Assembly: GCF_001421505.1 (NCBI RefSeq)
Contig: NZ_LMKL01000005.1
Coordinates: 196,471 to 260,470, forward strand
Direction of reading: 5' to 3'
Source of the DNA: Sphingomonas sp. Leaf17
GTDB taxonomy: Bacteria; Pseudomonadota; Alphaproteobacteria; Sphingomonadales; Sphingomonadaceae
DNA length: 64,000 bases
How positions within the stretch are numbered: position 1 is the stretch's first letter; the number at the start of each line of letters is the position of its first letter. This document shows positions 42,738-51,255 of the stretch, one piece after another. A program made the translations under genes and the position numbers. The notes beneath the pieces were generated by a model. It did no database searches, had not been told where the DNA came from, and saw nothing but the letters and a program-made list of their open reading frames with translations.

Positions 42738-45068
42738 TCAGTTCCGCAGCGGCTTGCCCGTTTCCAGCATCTGCTTCACGCGCGCCTGCGTCCGGGAATC
42801 GCGCACGCTCTCCATGAACGCCGCGCGTTCCAGCGTCAGCAGCGCGTCTTCGGTCACGATGTCGACCGGATCGGCCTCGCCACCAGTCAGGACGCGCGCC
42901 ACGCGGCCGGCAACGACCACGTCGTAATCGGTCGCCACGCCCTTCTTGTGGAAATCGGCGACCGCGCCGGCGATGCCGACCGCGCCACTCTCCCCCGCCA
43001 GACGGAAGGTCGGCGGCTCAGGGGGGGCATAGCCCTCGACCATCGCCAGCGCGCGCGCCTTTGCATCCGCCAGCAACCGGTCGCGGTTCATGGTGATGCC
43101 GTCGTCCTTGCGCAGGATCTGCATCGCCTTCGCCTCGGCTGCCGACTTGGACACCTTGGCGGTCGAGATCATCTCGAACACCTTGCCAAGCGCCGGCATC
43201 GGCCCGCGCGGCATCATCGGTGCCTTCGCCCAGCGATCGAGCATCTCGCCATGCCCGCCCCAGCCGGGGACGAGGCCGACGCCCGCCTCGACCAGCCCGG
43301 CATAGGTTTCGGCATGCGCCTGGATGGCGTCCGAATGGAGCAGGATCTCGCACCCCCCGCCCAGCGCCATGCCGGCGGGTGCACCGACCACCGGGAAGGG
43401 CGCGTATTTCAGCGCCTTGAACGCGCGCTGGCCGCCCGCGATCAGCTTCTTGATCTCGCCCCAAGCGCCCATCGCGACCGCGAACAGCGCGACGCCCAGA
43501 TTGGCCCCGGCCGAGAAGTTCGACCCCTCGTTATACACCACCATCGCCGTGAACCGGTCACGGACCAGCGGCACCGCCTCCTCGATCAGCGCGATGACAT
43601 GCGGGTCGAGCGCGTTCATCTTGCCGGTGAACTCCAGCGCCACGACGCCGTCACCGACATCCCACAGCGCGGCCGAATCGTTGCGGAGCAACGGTTCGGA
43701 CCGCCGCTTGATATCCTCCAGCAGCAGCACCCCGTCGGGGCGAACCACATCGGCGTATTCGCCGTCCAGCGACAGATATTGCCGCTGGCCGTCCTGAACC
43801 CGGTAAAAGCTGCGATCACCGACAGTATCGAGGATCGCCGGCACCGGCCGACCTTCGGCGCGCAGACGGTCGGCAAACGTCTTCGGCCCGATCCGGTCTA
43901 GCAGCTCGAACGGCCCGAACTTCCAGTTGTAGCCCAGCGTCATCGCGTCATCTATCGCGACGATATCGTCCGCCGCCTCGCCGACCAGTGCGGCGGCATA
44001 GGATAGCGTGTTGCCAAGAATCGCCCAGGCATAGGCCCCGACCTTGCCGGGTGCCGCGATCAGCGCGGCCAGATCCTTGTCCGCCCCGCCGGTCAGCTTG
44101 GCCGGAGTTTCGGTCGGGCGATAGTCGCCGGTCGCGAGGTCGAGCGACAGCTTGGTCCGGCTGCCGTCCGCGCCCTTGTCCAGCCGGTAGAATCCGCCCT
44201 TGCCCTTGCGGCCGGTGAACCCGTCGGCGATCATCCGGTCGACCACGGGCATCGGCCGCACCGTGTCGAAATACGGGTCGCCCGCCGGCAGCGTCGACGA
44301 CAGGCTCTTGGCCAGCAACGGCATCAGGTCGACACCGACCAGGTCGATCAGCCCGAAGATGCCGGTCTTTGGCACGCCCATCGGCCGCCCGCCGATCTGG
44401 TCGGCCTCCTCGATCGTCACGCCCTGATCCATCGCCGCGTTGACCGCGATCGCCAGCCAGTAGGTGCCGATGCGATTGGCGATGAAGCCCGGCGTATCCT
44501 TCGCGCGGACGATGCGCTTGCCCATCGACCGGTCGATGAAGTCGGCGACACGGTTCGCGGTGGCCGGGTCGGTGTGTTCGCCGGTCACGATCTCGATCAG
44601 CCGCATGTAGCGCGGCGGATTGAAAAAGTGCGTGATGAGGAAGTCGCGCTTGAACTGATCCGACCGACCCTCGACCAGATGTTCGAGCGGGATGGTCGAC
44701 GTGTTCGACGACACCGCCGTGCCCGGACGCTTCAGCGCCTCCAGCTTCGCATACAGCGCCTGCTTGATGTCCAGTCGTTCGACGATCGCCTCGACCACCC
44801 AGTCACATTCGGCGACGCGGTCCAGATGGTCGTCGATATTGCCGGTTTCGACCAGCTTGGCCGCCGCCGCCGACATGAACGGGGCCGGCTCTGTCTTGAG
44901 CATCTTCGCCACCGCACCCTTGGCGACGGCGTCACGGTCAGTGCCGTCTTTCGGCACAATGTCGAGCAGCAGGACGGGGATACCGGCATTGGCGACCTGC
45001 GCCGCGATGCCCGCCCCCATCACGCCCGCACCGATGACGCAGACCTTTTTGATAGACTCTCCCATCAT
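42738..45068 (-). CDS. Fatty-acid oxidation multifunctional enzyme (3-hydroxyacyl-CoA dehydrogenase + enoyl-CoA hydratase)
   Basis: A 776-residue beta-oxidation enzyme. The dehydrogenase half comes first: NAD-binding KKVCVIGAGVMGAGIAAQVA, then FNPPRYMRLIEIV and the GFIANRIGTYWL hinge, with a second hydroxyacyl-CoA dehydrogenase C-terminal domain. The enoyl-CoA hydratase-like part is at the C-terminal side (NFSAGANLGVALF, GMALGGGCEILLHSDAIQAH, VEAGVGLVPGWGG). This order is the reverse of E. coli FadB. It starts at ATG 45068, overlapping the thiolase stop by four bases, so the two subunits are made together. An ATG at 45065 is equally possible. Confidence 0.93.
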   Translation of the reverse strand: MMGESIKKVCVIGAGVMGAGIAAQVANAGIPVLLLDIVPKDGTDRDAVAKGAVAKMLKTEPAPFMSAAAAKLVETGNIDDHLDRVAECDWVVEAIVERLDIKQALYAKLEALKRPGTAVSSNTSTIPLEHLVEGRSDQFKRDFLITHFFNPPRYMRLIEIVTGEHTDPATANRVADFIDRSMGKRIVRAKDTPGFIANRIGTYWLAIAVNAAMDQGVTIEEADQIGGRPMGVPKTGIFGLIDLVGVDLMPLLAKSLSSTLPAGDPYFDTVRPMPVVDRMIADGFTGRKGKGGFYRLDKGADGSRTKLSLDLATGDYRPTETPAKLTGGADKDLAALIAAPGKVGAYAWAILGNTLSYAAALVGEAADDIVAIDDAMTLGYNWKFGPFELLDRIGPKTFADRLRAEGRPVPAILDTVGDRSFYRVQDGQRQYLSLDGEYADVVRPDGVLLLEDIKRRSEPLLRNDSAALWDVGDGVVALEFTGKMNALDPHVIALIEEAVPLVRDRFTAMVVYNEGSNFSAGANLGVALFAVAMGAWGEIKKLIAGGQRAFKALKYAPFPVVGAPAGMALGGGCEILLHSDAIQAHAETYAGLVEAGVGLVPGWGGHGEMLDRWAKAPMMPRGPMPALGKVFEMISTAKVSKSAAEAKAMQILRKDDGITMNRDRLLADAKARALAMVEGYAPPEPPTFRLAGESGAVGIAGAVADFHKKGVATDYDVVVAGRVARVLTGGEADPVDIVTEDALLTLERAAFMESVRDSRTQARVKQMLETGKPLRN

Positions 45069-46201
45069 GCGCGCTCCAGCACCGTGGCGATGCCCTGCCC
45101 GCCGCCGATGCACTGGGTCGCCAGCGCATAGCGCCCACCCTCGCGCGCCAGCAGCGACGCCGCCTTGCCGACGATTCGCGCGCCGGTGGCACCCAGCGGA
45201 TGCCCCAGCGCGATCGCGCCGCCGTCCAGATTGATCGTTTCTTCGGTCAGGCCAAGGTCGCGGATGCAGGCGATCGCCTGCGCCGCGAACGCCTCGTTGA
45301 TCTCGACCACGTCGAGGTCACCGACGCTCAACCCGGCGCGCTCCAGCGCCTTTTTCGACGCGCCGATAGGCCCGAGGCCCATCGTTTCCGGCGCGCAGCC
45401 AGACACGCCGATCGCCTTGATCCGCGCCAGGATAATCAGGCCGTGCTTCGTCGCGAACTCCTCCGACGTTACCAGCACCGCCGATGCACCGTCGGTCAGC
45501 GGCGATGACGTGCCGGCGGTGACCGATCCGTCCTTGCTGAACGCGGGCTTCAGGCCGCCGAGCACCGCCTCGGTCGTTTCGGCGCGGATGATGCCATCCT
45601 CGCTGACGACGCCGGCCTTCGTCTGGATCGGCACGATCTCGTCGGCGAACTTGCCGGCGTCACGCGCGGCGGCGGCCTTGTGCTGGCTTTTGACCGCAAA
45701 GCTGTCCTGTTCGCCGCGCGTAATTTGGTATTTGCGCGCGACGTTTTCCGCCGTCTCGCCCATGCCCATATACGCCCCGGCGCTTTTCTTCGCGAGTTCG
45801 GGGTTGGGCATCGGATTGTAGCCACCCATCGGGATCCGGCTCATCGATTCGAGACCCGCGCAGATGAACGCCTCGCCAGCGCCGATCGCGATCTGGCCGA
45901 CCGCGATGTGGATCGCGCTCATCGACGACCCGCAAAAGCGGTTCACCGTCATGCCGCCGACCGACAGCGGCAGGTCGGCGAGCAGCCCGATCATCCGCGC
46001 GACGTTCAGCCCCTGCTCGCCTTCGGGAAACGCGCAACCCAGCACGATATCCTCGATCTGCGCGGGATCGACGCCGGTGCGGTCGATCAGGCCCCGGATG
46101 ACCTGTGCGGCAAGGTCGTCCGGGCGGACCCGGGCGAGCGCGCCCTTGCCGGCGAGGTGGAAGGGCGAACGGGCGTAGCCCGCGATCACGGCGTTAGTCA
46201 T
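45065..46201 (-). CDS. 3-ketoacyl-CoA thiolase of the fad operon
   Basis: A 378-residue thiolase. Nucleophile Cys90 in VNRFCGSSM, His334 in GHPLGATGAR and Cys364 in QCIGGGQG make the active site complete. It completes the beta-oxidation cycle with the coupled dehydrogenase/hydratase by releasing acetyl-CoA. ATG at 46201 has GAGAGGATCG upstream. It is the first gene of the minus-strand operon and lies divergent from the acyl-CoA ligase gene, with a shared regulatory region between them. Confidence 0.93.
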   Translation of the reverse strand: MTNAVIAGYARSPFHLAGKGALARVRPDDLAAQVIRGLIDRTGVDPAQIEDIVLGCAFPEGEQGLNVARMIGLLADLPLSVGGMTVNRFCGSSMSAIHIAVGQIAIGAGEAFICAGLESMSRIPMGGYNPMPNPELAKKSAGAYMGMGETAENVARKYQITRGEQDSFAVKSQHKAAAARDAGKFADEIVPIQTKAGVVSEDGIIRAETTEAVLGGLKPAFSKDGSVTAGTSSPLTDGASAVLVTSEEFATKHGLIILARIKAIGVSGCAPETMGLGPIGASKKALERAGLSVGDLDVVEINEAFAAQAIACIRDLGLTEETINLDGGAIALGHPLGATGARIVGKAASLLAREGGRYALATQCIGGGQGIATVLERA

Positions 46202-46247
46202 TCGATCCTCTCGACGGCTGACCCGGCTTGACGACGGGTCTTGCGGT

Positions 46248-46283
46248 TTGACGCAAAGGTGCAGTACCTCCCCCATACGTCAA
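46248..46283. promoter_or_regulatory. MerR-type operator/promoter between the divergent fad operons
   Basis: On the plus strand TTGACG (46248-46253) is followed after 19-20 bp by CCATAC/CATACG. The long spacer holds the 13-bp palindrome AGGTGCAGTACCT (46257-46269), which has one mismatched pair. On the minus strand a second TTGACG (46278-46283) faces the other way. Over-long spacers with a dyad are typical of MerR-activated promoters, and a MerR gene lies in the plus-strand operon. The minus-strand -10 is poor. Confidence 0.6.
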
Positions 46284-46344
46284 GTGAAACCGCCCGGCAA
46301 TATCGCGAACCGCGGGCACTTGCGAGAAATTGGGGAGAGACGCC

Positions 46345-48036
46345 GTGGCCGATACCGACATCCCGACAATGGCCTTCGGCGCGCCGTTCGCGCATGAACC
46401 GCGGCTGCTAACCGACATGCTGGATGCGACGGTGGCGCGGCACGGCGCGCGGCCGGCGATCGATTTCATGGGACGGATCACGCCATATGCCGACCTCGCC
46501 CGGTCGATCGAGCGGGCGGCGGCGGGGTTGCAGGCGCTGGGCGTCGTCAAGGGTACGCGGGTGGCGCTCTGCCTGCCGAACACGCCCTATTACCCCATCC
46601 TGTTCTTCGCGACGCTTCGGGCCGGCGGGATCGTGGTCAACGTCAACCCGCTCTACGTCGAGCGCGAGCTGCGCCACCTGCTGGTCGATTCGGGCGCGCA
46701 GATCATCGCTACCTGCGACATTCCCGAGATCCAGGCCCGCGTGCTGGCGATCGCGGCCGAACTGGGCATGGGCCATGTCATCACCTGTCCGATGGCCGAT
46801 GTGCTGCCGCGCCTGAAGTCGGTCGCCTACCGGCTGTTGCGCCGCAGCGATATCGCTCCCCCGCCGCCCGCCTCGCCGCGCCATGTGACGTTCGCGGCCT
46901 TGCTGGCACGCGGCACGGCACCGACACCGCTGTCGGTGCCGATCACGCCGGGCGACGTCGCGGTGCTGCAATATACCGGGGGCACGACCGGCCTGCCCAA
47001 GGCGGCGATGCTCAGCCATGACAATCTGGTCTCGAACGCCGACGCCAATCTGGCGCATACCGGTGGAAATGATGCCGAAGCGGACCGCATCCTGGGGGTG
47101 CTGCCGCTGTTCCATGTCTTTGCGCTGACGACCGTCCTGGGGGCGGCGGTGCGGATCGGCGCGATGATGATCCTGATGCCGCGTTTCGACCTGGCCCAGA
47201 CGCTGAAGACCATCGCGCGGACGAAACCGACCTATTTCCCCGCCGTCCCAACCATCTTCGGCGCGATCGCCAAGCTGGCAGAGACGCAGACCATCGACCT
47301 GTCGGCCATCAAGACCTGCATTTCGGGGGGCGCGGCCCTGCCGGCCGAGGTAAGGCACAGTTTCGAAACCCTGACCGGCGCGACCCTGGTCGAGGGCTAT
47401 GGCCTGTCGGAAGCCTCGCCGATCATCACCTGCAACCCGATCGGCGGGTTGAACAAGCCGGGGTCGGCGGGCCTTCCCTTTCCCGGCACGACGATCGAGA
47501 TCCGCGACCGCGAGAATCCCTCCCGCCTGCTGCCGCGCGGGCAGAATGGCGAAATCTGCGTGCGCGGACCACAGGTCATGAAGGGCTATTGGAACCAGCC
47601 GGCCGAAACCGCGAACGTCTTTGTCGACGGCGCGCTGCGGACCGGCGATGTCGGGCATCTCGATGCGGACGGCTATCTGTTCATCGTCGACCGGATCAAG
47701 GATCTGATCCTGTGCGGCGGCTACAATGTCTATCCGCGCGTGATCGAGGAGGCGCTGTACGAGCACCCGGCCGTCGTCGAGGCGGTCGTGATCGGCATCC
47801 CCGACGCCTATCGCGGCCAGTCGCCCAAGGCGTTCGTCACGCTGACCGCGCCCGGTGCGGCGACGCCGGTCGAACTGCGCGATTTCCTGCGCGACAAGGT
47901 CAGCAAGATCGAGCTTCCCCGCGAAGTCGAAATCCGCGAAAGCCTGCCCAAGACGCTCATCGGCAAATTGTCGAAAAAGGAGCTGGTCGAAGAAGAACGC
48001 ATCAAGGCAGCCAGTGTGAGCGATCCGCGACGATGA
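46345..48036 (+). CDS. fadD: Long-chain fatty-acid-CoA ligase (FadD-like AMP-forming synthetase)
   Basis: A 563-residue adenylate-forming enzyme that activates fatty acids to acyl-CoA for beta-oxidation. The P-loop-like YTGGTTGLPKAAMLSH, the EGYGLSEASP block, the adenylate-binding LRTGDVGHLDADGYLFIVDR and the C-terminal Lys in the SLPKTLIGKLSKKEL region are all intact. It is cytoplasmic or membrane-associated. GTG at 46345 is preferred because GGGGAGAG lies just upstream; a TTG at 46330 overlaps this ribosome site. Its stop overlaps the next start (ATGA), coupling it to a MerR regulator. Confidence 0.93.
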   Translation: MADTDIPTMAFGAPFAHEPRLLTDMLDATVARHGARPAIDFMGRITPYADLARSIERAAAGLQALGVVKGTRVALCLPNTPYYPILFFATLRAGGIVVNVNPLYVERELRHLLVDSGAQIIATCDIPEIQARVLAIAAELGMGHVITCPMADVLPRLKSVAYRLLRRSDIAPPPPASPRHVTFAALLARGTAPTPLSVPITPGDVAVLQYTGGTTGLPKAAMLSHDNLVSNADANLAHTGGNDAEADRILGVLPLFHVFALTTVLGAAVRIGAMMILMPRFDLAQTLKTIARTKPTYFPAVPTIFGAIAKLAETQTIDLSAIKTCISGGAALPAEVRHSFETLTGATLVEGYGLSEASPIITCNPIGGLNKPGSAGLPFPGTTIEIRDRENPSRLLPRGQNGEICVRGPQVMKGYWNQPAETANVFVDGALRTGDVGHLDADGYLFIVDRIKDLILCGGYNVYPRVIEEALYEHPAVVEAVVIGIPDAYRGQSPKAFVTLTAPGAATPVELRDFLRDKVSKIELPREVEIRESLPKTLIGKLSKKELVEEERIKAASVSDPRR

Positions 48037-48461
48037 ACGACGCCGAACCCGAACTGCGCGGCATCCAGGCGGTGGCCGACACGCTGGGCATCACCCCGCG
48101 CACGCTGCGCTTCTACGAGGATCGCGGGCTGATCCAGCCGCAGCGGGTCGGCACCGCGCGCATCTATACCAGGCGCGAAACCGCGCGGATGCAGCTGATC
48201 CTGCGCGGCAAGCGGCTGGGGTTCTCGCTGCGCGAGATCCAGGAATTTCTCGACCTGTACGATGCAGACCCGGGCCATGCGGAGCAGATGAAGGCGCTGG
48301 CCGAACGCTGTCGCCTGCGCATCGACGAGCTGGAGCATCAGAAGGACGCGCTGGTCCAGACGCTTGCCGAACTGCGCACGATCGAGGATGCGGCGCTGGA
48401 CCGGGTCCGCGCCGCGGGCACGGGCAAGCGTTGCGCCGACGGCGGCCCCGTCACCCCATAG
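48033..48461 (+). CDS. MerR-family transcriptional regulator, probable regulator of the fad operons
   Basis: A 142-residue regulator. The N-terminal winged helix-turn-helix reads IQAVADTLGITPRTLRFYED with RGLIQPQRVGTARIYTRRE, then a coiled coil (about 85-125) for dimerisation. The C-terminal tail has one cysteine (GKRCADGG) and no metal-binding pair, so an organic or acyl-CoA effector is more likely than a metal. It resembles LiuR-type regulators of acyl-CoA catabolism. It overlaps fadD by four bases. A MerR-style dyad lies at the head of its own operon (46248-46283), which suggests autoregulation and control of the divergent thiolase/fadB pair. Confidence 0.85.
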   Translation: MNDAEPELRGIQAVADTLGITPRTLRFYEDRGLIQPQRVGTARIYTRRETARMQLILRGKRLGFSLREIQEFLDLYDADPGHAEQMKALAERCRLRIDELEHQKDALVQTLAELRTIEDAALDRVRAAGTGKRCADGGPVTP

Positions 48462-48464
48462 GCA

Positions 48465-49463
48465 TTACCGCAACCGGACGCGCGCGATCCGGTCGCTGGA
48501 GGTCAGGAACAGCGACCGGCCGCCCTCACCGATACAGCAATTGGCGACCGCCAGCCCGGTGCCGATGATCCCCAGCAACCGTCCGTCCGGCGAACAGACA
48601 TGGACGCCGCCCGGCCCGGTCGCAAAGACGGTGCCGCGCGCATCGGTCTTGATCCCGTCGGGCAGGCCGGGGCGGCCGGCGGCAAGTTGCGGGCGCATGT
48701 CGCGGAACCGCCTTACACCGGTCGGCATCCCACGCGCGTCGAGCGCATAGGCCAGCACCTCGGGCCGCGCCTCGTCCGACAGCGCAACGTACAGCGTCCG
48801 CTCGTACGGGGACAGCGCGACGCCGTTCGGCCGGTGATGGCTGCGGTCGATCGCCACCACCGTGCCGTCCGCGTCTCGGCGATACACGCCGTTGAACGCC
48901 ATTTCCCGCAAAGGGGACATATCGCCATCGGCCAGACCATAGGGCGGATCGGTGAAATAGATCGCCCCCGACCGGGCAATGGCCAGATCGTTCGGGCTGT
49001 TGAACCGCTTGCCCTCGAACCGGTCGATCAGGATGGTGCGCTTGCGGGTTTTCAGGTCGACGCGCGTAATCGCCCGGGTGCCGCTGTCGGCGATCACCAG
49101 CCGCCCCTGCCCGTCCAGCGCCAGCCCGTTCGACCCGCCCTCGCGAATGCCGGCCGGTACTGGCCCGCGCAGGCCGGACGGCGACAGGTACGGCCGCGCC
49201 CCCGTCTTCGCGCTCCAGCGATAGGCGATGTTGGCCGGCACGTCGGAGAACAGCAGGCTCTTGTCCGCGGGGTTCCAGACCGGCCCCTCCGCCCAGCGAT
49301 AGCCGGTGGTGAGGATCTCCACCCGCGCGTCGGCCGCGACGATGGCATCCAGCGCCGGGTCGAGCCGCTCGATCCCGGCGACCGGCGCGGCCGCGCGGAC
49401 CATGTCCGCAAGCGGCAGGACGGCCAGTCCGCCAAGCACCGCGCGACGGGTGGGCGCGCTCAT
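48465..49463 (-). CDS. Exported SMP-30/gluconolactonase-family protein
   Basis: A 332-residue periplasmic lactonase of the six-bladed propeller type. A Tat-like signal (SAPTRRAVLGGLAVLPLADM) is followed by the metal-site elements YRWAEGPVWN, GSNGLALDGQG, FNSPNDLAIA, FTDPPYG and GLPDGIKTD. Family members hydrolyse aldonolactones to aldonic acids. The gene is the second of a pair and overlaps the oxidoreductase gene by four bases, which suggests it opens the lactone that the oxidoreductase makes. It ends 3 nt from the MerR gene, converging with it. Confidence 0.9.
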   Translation of the reverse strand: MSAPTRRAVLGGLAVLPLADMVRAAAPVAGIERLDPALDAIVAADARVEILTTGYRWAEGPVWNPADKSLLFSDVPANIAYRWSAKTGARPYLSPSGLRGPVPAGIREGGSNGLALDGQGRLVIADSGTRAITRVDLKTRKRTILIDRFEGKRFNSPNDLAIARSGAIYFTDPPYGLADGDMSPLREMAFNGVYRRDADGTVVAIDRSHHRPNGVALSPYERTLYVALSDEARPEVLAYALDARGMPTGVRRFRDMRPQLAAGRPGLPDGIKTDARGTVFATGPGGVHVCSPDGRLLGIIGTGLAVANCCIGEGGRSLFLTSSDRIARVRLR

Positions 49464-50572
49464 GCGACACCCGGCACGACAGCGCGGCCCTCGCGCGCGG
49501 AGCGATAGATCGCCTCGATCACCAGCATGTCGCGCAATCCCTCCTCGCCCGCCACGATCGGTTCGCGGCCGGTCTTCACGCATTCCGCCAAATGGTCGAG
49601 CTGGCCGACGAACTGGTTTTTCCGCGCCGGCGGCAGGACGCGCGGCTCGGTCTTCCAGTCCTTGTTGATTCGCATCGCCTGCCCTTCATAGGGCGTCGCC
49701 GGCTCCATCCCGATCCAGCCCTTCGTGCCGGTCACGCGGTAGGCGTTGTGATTGCTGCTGTAGCTCGACACGCCGTTGCCGAGGATGCCGGAGGGGAAGC
49801 GCAGATGGAAGTCGATCCGGTCCTCCACGGTGCGGAAGCGTGGATCGCCGCGGTCGGTCGCCTCGACCGCGCTGACCAGCACCGGCTCCTCGCCCGACAG
49901 ATACCGCAGCGCGTTCAGGCTGTAGATACCGATATCCATCAGCGACCCGCCACCCGACATCGCCCGGTCCAGCCGCCACTGGCCCGGTTGTGCGTCGAAA
50001 CCGTGTTCGGCGGTGATGATCCGGGTCGCCCCGACATGCCCGCCGCGCGCCAGCTCGATCGCAAGCCGGTTGTACGGCTCGAACCGGCTGCGATAGCCGA
50101 TCATCAGCTTCCTGCCCGCCTTGCGGCACGCGGCGATCATCGTGCGACATTCGGCGACCGACACCGCCATCGGCTTTTCGCACATCACATGCTTGCCCGC
50201 CTGCGCCGCCCGCACGACATATTCGGCATGCAGGCTGTTGGGCAGCACGACATAGACGATGTCGATGTCCGGGTTGTCGCGGATCCGGTCGAAGCTTGTG
50301 TAGTCATAGCGATGCGTTTTCGGGATGCCGTACTGGCTGCCGTATTTTTCCAGCTTGGCCGGCGTGCCGCTGACCAGCGCGACGAGGCGGGCATGGTCGC
50401 AATCCTTGAACTGCGGCATGATCTGGTTGGTGGCATAGGAGCCAAGGCCGACGATCGCATAGCCGAGCTTGCGCTCGCCGGTCGCGGCCAGCACGCCACC
50501 CGGCAATGCGCCGAGGGCCAGCCCCGCCGCCATTCCGCGCAAGATCCCGCGCCTGTCGTCCTGCATCATCAT
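49460..50572 (-). CDS. Exported Gfo/Idh/MocA oxidoreductase (glucose-fructose-oxidoreductase-like)
   Basis: A 370-residue NAD(P)-binding protein with a Tat-type leader (DDRRGILRGMAAGLALGALP), meaning it would be folded with its cofactor before export. The Rossmann motif is GYAIVGLGSYATNQI; the family EKP motif is in HVMCEKPMAVS, and the C-terminal domain has GGSLMDIGIYSLNALRYL. The periplasmic glucose-fructose oxidoreductase of Zymomonas is the best-known relative with this export mode. It oxidises an aldose to a lactone while reducing another sugar. Coupling by a 4-nt overlap to a lactonase fits this chemistry. Sugar substrates are not shown. Confidence 0.87.
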   Translation of the reverse strand: MMMQDDRRGILRGMAAGLALGALPGGVLAATGERKLGYAIVGLGSYATNQIMPQFKDCDHARLVALVSGTPAKLEKYGSQYGIPKTHRYDYTSFDRIRDNPDIDIVYVVLPNSLHAEYVVRAAQAGKHVMCEKPMAVSVAECRTMIAACRKAGRKLMIGYRSRFEPYNRLAIELARGGHVGATRIITAEHGFDAQPGQWRLDRAMSGGGSLMDIGIYSLNALRYLSGEEPVLVSAVEATDRGDPRFRTVEDRIDFHLRFPSGILGNGVSSYSSNHNAYRVTGTKGWIGMEPATPYEGQAMRINKDWKTEPRVLPPARKNQFVGQLDHLAECVKTGREPIVAGEEGLRDMLVIEAIYRSAREGRAVVPGVA

Positions 50573-50621
50573 ACCGCTCCCGTGGTGTCTGCCGGGTGTG
50601 TCCGCGTTTTCGGCGGTGAAC

Positions 50622-51248
50622 TCAACCGCCTACCGTGATCCGCTGTGTCGCCAGCCGGTCCGCCTCGGCCGCATCGTGGGTGACGTACAGGATCGGCAGG
50701 CGCAAATCGTCGCGGATCCGCTCGATCACGGTCATGATCTCGTCCCGCCGCGCGGCGTCGAGCGACGACAACGGCTCGTCCATCAGCAGCGCGCGCGCGC
50801 CCGACAGCAGCGCCCGGCCGATCGCCACCCGCTGCGCCTCGCCCCCCGACAGCGATCGCGGCCAGCGGTCGAGCAGATCGCCGATCCCCAGAAAGGCGAC
50901 GACCTCGTCAGGGGTGATCCAGCGGTCGCCCGACGCCGCCAGCCGGTGGCCGTACAGCAGGTTGGCGCGCACCCGCCGGTGCGGGAACAGCCGCCCGTCC
51001 TGAAACACATAGCCCATCCGCCGCTTGTCCGGTGCAACGTCGATCCCCGCGCGCGCATCGAACAGCGTTTCGCCATCGACGCGGATATGCCCGCGCGCCG
51101 GCGTCATCAGCCCGGCGACCATGTTCAGCACCGATGTCTTGCCCGCCCCCGACGGGCCGAACAGCACGGTAAGCCCGCCCTCGACCACGAACGACAGCGC
51201 GATGCGGGTATCGCCGACGGTCCGGCTGATCGCGACGTCAAACGCCAT
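50622..51248 (-). CDS. modC: Molybdate ABC transporter ATPase, short form without TOBE domain
   Basis: A 208-residue ATPase. Walker A GPSGAGKTS, the MGYVFQDGRLFPHRRVRANL Q-loop segment typical of ModC, signature LSGGEAQRVAIGRAL, Walker B ALLMDEPLSSLD and switch His (VTHDAAEA) are present. It ends directly after the ATPase domain, whereas the E. coli protein continues with a molybdate-binding TOBE/MOP domain to about 350 residues. ATG at 51248 gives the usual family start; ATG 51269 and GTG 51272 would overlap modB. Third gene of modABC. Confidence 0.88.
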   Translation of the reverse strand: MAFDVAISRTVGDTRIALSFVVEGGLTVLFGPSGAGKTSVLNMVAGLMTPARGHIRVDGETLFDARAGIDVAPDKRRMGYVFQDGRLFPHRRVRANLLYGHRLAASGDRWITPDEVVAFLGIGDLLDRWPRSLSGGEAQRVAIGRALLSGARALLMDEPLSSLDAARRDEIMTVIERIRDDLRLPILYVTHDAAEADRLATQRITVGG

Positions 51249-51255
51249 GCGCCCG

